Positions 60,481-64,000 of a stretch of DNA of 64,000 nt are shown piece by piece. This stretch comes from Stercorarius parasiticus (Eukaryota; Chordata; Aves; Charadriiformes; Stercorariidae): the NCBI GenBank assembly GCA_013396915.1, contig VWZL01006771.1, forward strand, positions 434,001 through 498,000, written 5' to 3'. A program made the position numbers and the translations under genes. The notes below the pieces were generated by a model, which saw nothing but the letters and a program-made list of their open reading frames with translations, was not told the DNA's origin and made no database searches. Positions within the stretch are counted from its first letter, which is position 1; every line of letters starts with the position of its first letter.

Positions 60481-61578
60481 TTATTCCAGCATAAAAGGCT
60501 TTCTTCTTCATCCTCAAACCAGTTTTAAAGCCATACAACACAAACTGTTACTCCAGCTTTTATGTTGTCATTGTATTTATTATTTATTCCCTTTGCTCAC
60601 CCATGCAGTTTTAAGTATTTTCCAAATGTATAAGGGAAATTCTTGAGACTGGAATTTGGTCACAGATTAGGAGAAGAAACTATATATGAAAGACAGAAAA
60701 CAGTCTCCTAATATTCTTGTAAAAAATGAGCAATTATTTACAAACCTCATCTGATGCTTATTGCTAAGAGTAGGAGGCTTTTTCTTTTTGAAATTATTTT
60801 TTTGCAGCCTGAATTCTTTTCCCATCAGGCAGTCCCCCAGAAGCATTTGATCTCCTAAATGAGCAAAGTAAATGTATTGCCCTTTCTCTGCCTATGTCTT
60901 ATGTGTTCTGATTCTGTACCCACCAATTAAAACCCCAAGTGACTCAGAGAGGCATTAAATCAGGACACATTGTCTCTGCAAAATATATAAAGGCTTTCTT
61001 AGAAGATTTCCATCATACCTAGGGATATATTTTTACTGAGTCTCAACTGCTTCAAACCACAGTTCTTCCAATTTGCCTACTCACACTGTGACCAGAGTTA
61101 AATTTCACAATCCTATCAAAATTACTTAAAAACCTAAACTTTATTTCCCAATTGACTTAGGTACTTCAGACTCAAATCACCTTGAAAACCTCCAACCTAC
61201 CAAAATCCCTTTTGAAAACTGACTACTTCATAGCCCTTTCCCTAAGAAATCTACATCTATCACTGTTAAATTACAGAACTGACTTATCTATTTCCTTTCA
61301 AGGAACAAGGTGAATTTTTTTTTCAGAAAACAAGAGATTTCATCACTAGAAAAAAAATCATCTTCTAGAATGATTACATTTAAAATACGCTAGTTGCAGT
61401 ATGATTCTTGCATGAACGGGTGATGAAAGAAATGCATTTCTTCCTGCCAAAACCAGCAGCTGTATTATTAAAAATATTGTTAGGATTGTGCAAAAATCCA
61501 GTCAGATTACTATTGTGAAAAAAAAATACCTCATCTGCCGCTTCTTTTTAATACAGTAGCAAATATACTGCCTGGTTT
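60481..61578. other. Non-coding stretch
   Basis: No gene or repeat is recognised; AT-rich with short T and A runs (for example 61313-61322). Confidence 0.5.
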
Positions 61579-61667
61579 GGCTTCATGCCAAGATTAATTT
61601 TAAATTGGACCTCATGAAATATTTATGAGGTCCAATTTAATGGGATTGCTTTCCCTGGCATTAAGCC
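61579..61667. repeat. Nested hairpin, 89 nt, with perfect 16-bp inner stem
   Basis: The inner stem TTAAATTGGACCTCAT (61600-61615) pairs perfectly with ATGAGGTCCAATTTAA (61625-61640) across a 9-base loop. An outer stem GGCTTCATGCCA (61579-61590) pairs with TGGCATTAAGCC (61656-61667) with one mismatch. Between them lies an asymmetric internal loop of 9 and 15 bases. The size and shape resemble a pre-microRNA or a small palindromic element. I do not recognise a known microRNA in either arm. Confidence 0.8.
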
Positions 61668-62473
61668 TGTGTGGATAGCATCTTAAACACTGATGTTTTT
61701 AACAGAACCTCAAGACACACGCACAAAAAAATCCTTGGGTATTAACAGGCTTATTAATAAATTGTTTAACACTATGACAGTGTATTTCAGAAGTATTTTG
61801 ACAGGCCCTTTGTAGTGAATCTTTACCTGCTTTTCTCTAAGGCTGCACTTTGCACTCTGTCAAACAAATGCTGCTTAGCATTTAGCAAAATGGTAAATCA
61901 TCATTCGTTAGAAACAAGCTGAAGTAAGTGTGAGTAAAGAGCTAATCACCCTTAGATAGGCTTCGTGAGGAACTGACAGTGTTCAGAATGCTAGAGACAC
62001 CACTCAGCTAATACGTGGCTTTCTTAACTGAGACACCATTTACCTTTGGTTTCTAATTACATTTAATAGTTCAATAAAAACACCATATTGAGACACGAAT
62101 ACTTACAAAAAACCTCAATGTTTTGTACAAAGAAAACATCTTGAATAATTGATAAATCATTTTCCTTCCCTTTTTCAATTACGAGCACGGACCTAATCTC
62201 TAGAGCCAATTATTTCAACTGCATTTGAACCCATCTCTAAATAGCTGCTTCACTGCTTCTCCTCCATCAGTGTTCACAGTGGACCTTCAGCAACCAAAAG
62301 TCATGAGTGGAGTATTAAAGTCAGGACAAACCACAGCCAAATTTGACCTCAGTCTGTTACTACCAGACAACACCATTGATGTGCAACCCCTGTTAAGTGT
62401 GAAAACGATATTGCAGATACCAAATGCCCCTTAACTTTATGGATCAGCTCTGCAAGCTGCAACATGACTACTT
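61668..62473. other. Non-coding stretch
   Basis: No gene is called. The plus frame at 62225-62434 (69 codons) has protein-like texture in part (QTTAKFDLSLLLPDN) but no family or splice support. Confidence 0.45.
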
Positions 62474-62509
62474 GAGTTCAGAACCAAGTACAGAACTGAG
62501 TGCAGAACC
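62474..62509 (+). repeat. 12-bp tandem repeat, three units
   Basis: GAGTTCAGAACC, AAGTACAGAACT and GAGTGCAGAACC follow one another directly, with two to four differences between any two units. The period is a multiple of three, so the surrounding short open frame stays open, but nothing else supports coding. Confidence 0.85.
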
Positions 62510-63315
62510 CATCTTTCTACTGCAGAAAACTTTGGGAGGCCTGACCAAACAGAGATTTGTCTGGAGTGGAGGGCAATCGTATTCTGCACTGCCAAATAGA
62601 AAATATATTCGTATGCATTTCACAGCATGATCCCTTCAGAAGGGCCACAGGTAGCTCACACGACTTTGGAAAAAGCAACTGGTATGAGACAAGCAGCAAA
62701 AAGAGATTGCCCATCTGACCTGCTTGGTTCAACAAACCTTTGCAAAAAAAGGATGCTTGACCAGAAGGGTAGAAAGCATCAGACAAGCAGGAGTAAGTAG
62801 CATGCAATTCAAAATGAAAGAGTGGGGGGAAAAATCATGTCAAATCATGTTTAGATAACTGGAAGAAAACAGCAAAAAGATACACCTTTCCATACGTGTG
62901 CCATCTGATTCTAGTACAGCAAATGACAGTCACAGAGTGTGACATGACATTGTAAAACATGCCTCAGTAGCTTTTTACTGGTGTTAGACATATTCCCACT
63001 TAAACTCTATATCTGTATCACTGATATTGCATTCAAAGAGGCAGAAAGTTGGCTTCACCATTTGCCTTCTTATGAACCAACATGTTCAACAGTGAAAGCT
63101 CTTTAACAAAAATAAAGCTGTGCTACTAAGAGTTTGGAACAAAATATAAAGAGCTAATGATCTAAATAATGAAACTACAAGACAGCTTTAGGAAGGCAGA
63201 TTGTAATTAGTCAACTGGAATTTAGCCAGGACACCACAGCTAACACCTCTGTGACCTTCAATCAACACTCCTTTAATATGCATGAAGTTGGGTTTCTTTA
63301 TCATTAATAAACTGA
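62510..63315. other. Non-coding stretch
   Basis: No gene or repeat is recognised. The 96-codon minus frame at 62517-62807 has no recognisable family. Confidence 0.5.
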
Positions 63316-63360
63316 ATGAAAATCCAACTAGAGCAAATACTCCATTGGTTGGATTTTCAT
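63316..63360. repeat. Hairpin with perfect 13-bp stem
   Basis: ATGAAAATCCAAC (63316-63328) pairs perfectly with GTTGGATTTTCAT (63348-63360) across a 19-base loop; the first loop bases could add one A-T and two G-T pairs. Confidence 0.8.
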
Positions 63361-64000
63361 CATCACAGAGCTGCTGGAATAATGAAACTCATGGGGGAAA
63401 AAGTTGTGAACACTCAGTCTTAAATGCTTAGCAGTCTGTCCCCTTCCTAATACTTCTGATGCTGACAGCTGTTGGATGCACACAGAAAATGTTTTCACGC
63501 TCATAGCTGGGATGTAAAAGCAACATGTTCACTCCGGATCTTTTCCTGCCAGAAACCAAACCACCCAAATTCTCACTGTAGTCAGTCGGATGGAAGAAGC
63601 AGCCACAGAATGACACCTTGAATTCACTTCCACACTCCTACAAGGCCAACTTAGCTCTTGGTATCTTTTCTGAATTGCATGCTGCACCCACCCACTTTAT
63701 TAAGGCATAAAAGTGCCAGGTCAGAACAGCACAAAGCCTGCTCATTTTGTTGTTCCCACACAAATCAACACCCCCAGCATTAACGAAAAGCTAATCACAG
63801 GAAGGCCATGATTCACAGGCAGCCATTTCAAATGAAGGAATCCCACCCCACACAAAGCAGCTCTACGGAATAAAACTAGCTACCCCTGTTTAGGAGCATT
63901 GATAGCAAGATTAATTATCCTTCTGTTGAGAGGCAGAAGCTGCCACAATGATGTGTCACCAGCACTTACCGAGCAAGGATGTATTCATCACAAGTGACAA
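63361..64000. other. Non-coding stretch to window end
   Basis: No gene or repeat is recognised. The 62-codon minus frame at 63428-63616 shows no domain. Confidence 0.5.

Noticed and set aside
1..64000. tRNA, rRNA, snRNA or known microRNA genes, and LTR retroviral structures
   Set aside because: I searched by eye for tRNA box A/B pairs, common microRNA seeds in hairpins and paired LTRs. Apart from SINE remnants with tRNA-like pieces, none was supported.

Overview
This is a 64-kb piece of vertebrate nuclear DNA, most likely from a bird or another sauropsid (reptile lineage). Three things point there. It holds avian/reptilian-type CR1 LINE fragments, including a clear reverse-transcriptase segment at 59.5-60.0 kb. 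It holds scattered, very decayed MIR/L3-type and palindromic repeats of a kind I recall from bird, turtle and crocodilian genomes. It is AT-rich and gene-poor with few interspersed repeats. There are no bacterial or viral gene arrays. The open reading frames are short (the longest is 167 codons), lie on both strands and overlap one another, and almost all look like chance.

Layout. 1-11.4 kb: unique non-coding DNA with one possible regulatory block near 2.5-2.7 kb. 11.4-12.8 kb: a cluster of ancient retroposon remnants (MIR-like, MIR, L3/CR1 tail, MIR). 15.0-16.1 kb: half of a small DNA transposon, a perfect 12-bp hairpin, then a CpG-containing block that looks like a conserved non-coding element. 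18.9-25.6 kb: degenerate repeats, a CR1 ORF2 C-terminal fragment and an AT microsatellite. 28.2-28.9 kb: a block with a repeated TGATTAT-type motif, a TATA-like box and a small signal-peptide-like exon candidate. 29-40 kb: non-coding with old repeats and a minus-strand G-quadruplex motif at 35.4 kb. 40.7-41.0 kb: the best protein-coding evidence in the window, a minus-strand first coding exon of 89 codons bounded by an acceptor and a CAG|GTATGT donor, of unrecognised family. 41-58 kb: non-coding with small tandem duplications, microsatellites and old repeats. 58.7-60.5 kb: a mobile-element cluster made of a 194-bp MITE-like palindrome, two converging CR1 copies forming a 123-bp-arm inverted repeat, and an older reverse-transcriptase remnant. 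61.5-61.7 kb: an 89-nt nested hairpin. 61.7-64 kb: mostly unique DNA.

There is no operon-like or pathway logic here. The window reads as intergenic or intronic sequence with one plausible exon of a gene transcribed leftward from about 41 kb. Repeat identities come from remembered family consensus patterns and not from a search, so most carry moderate or low confidence. Calls of conserved or regulatory blocks are inferred from sequence texture only.
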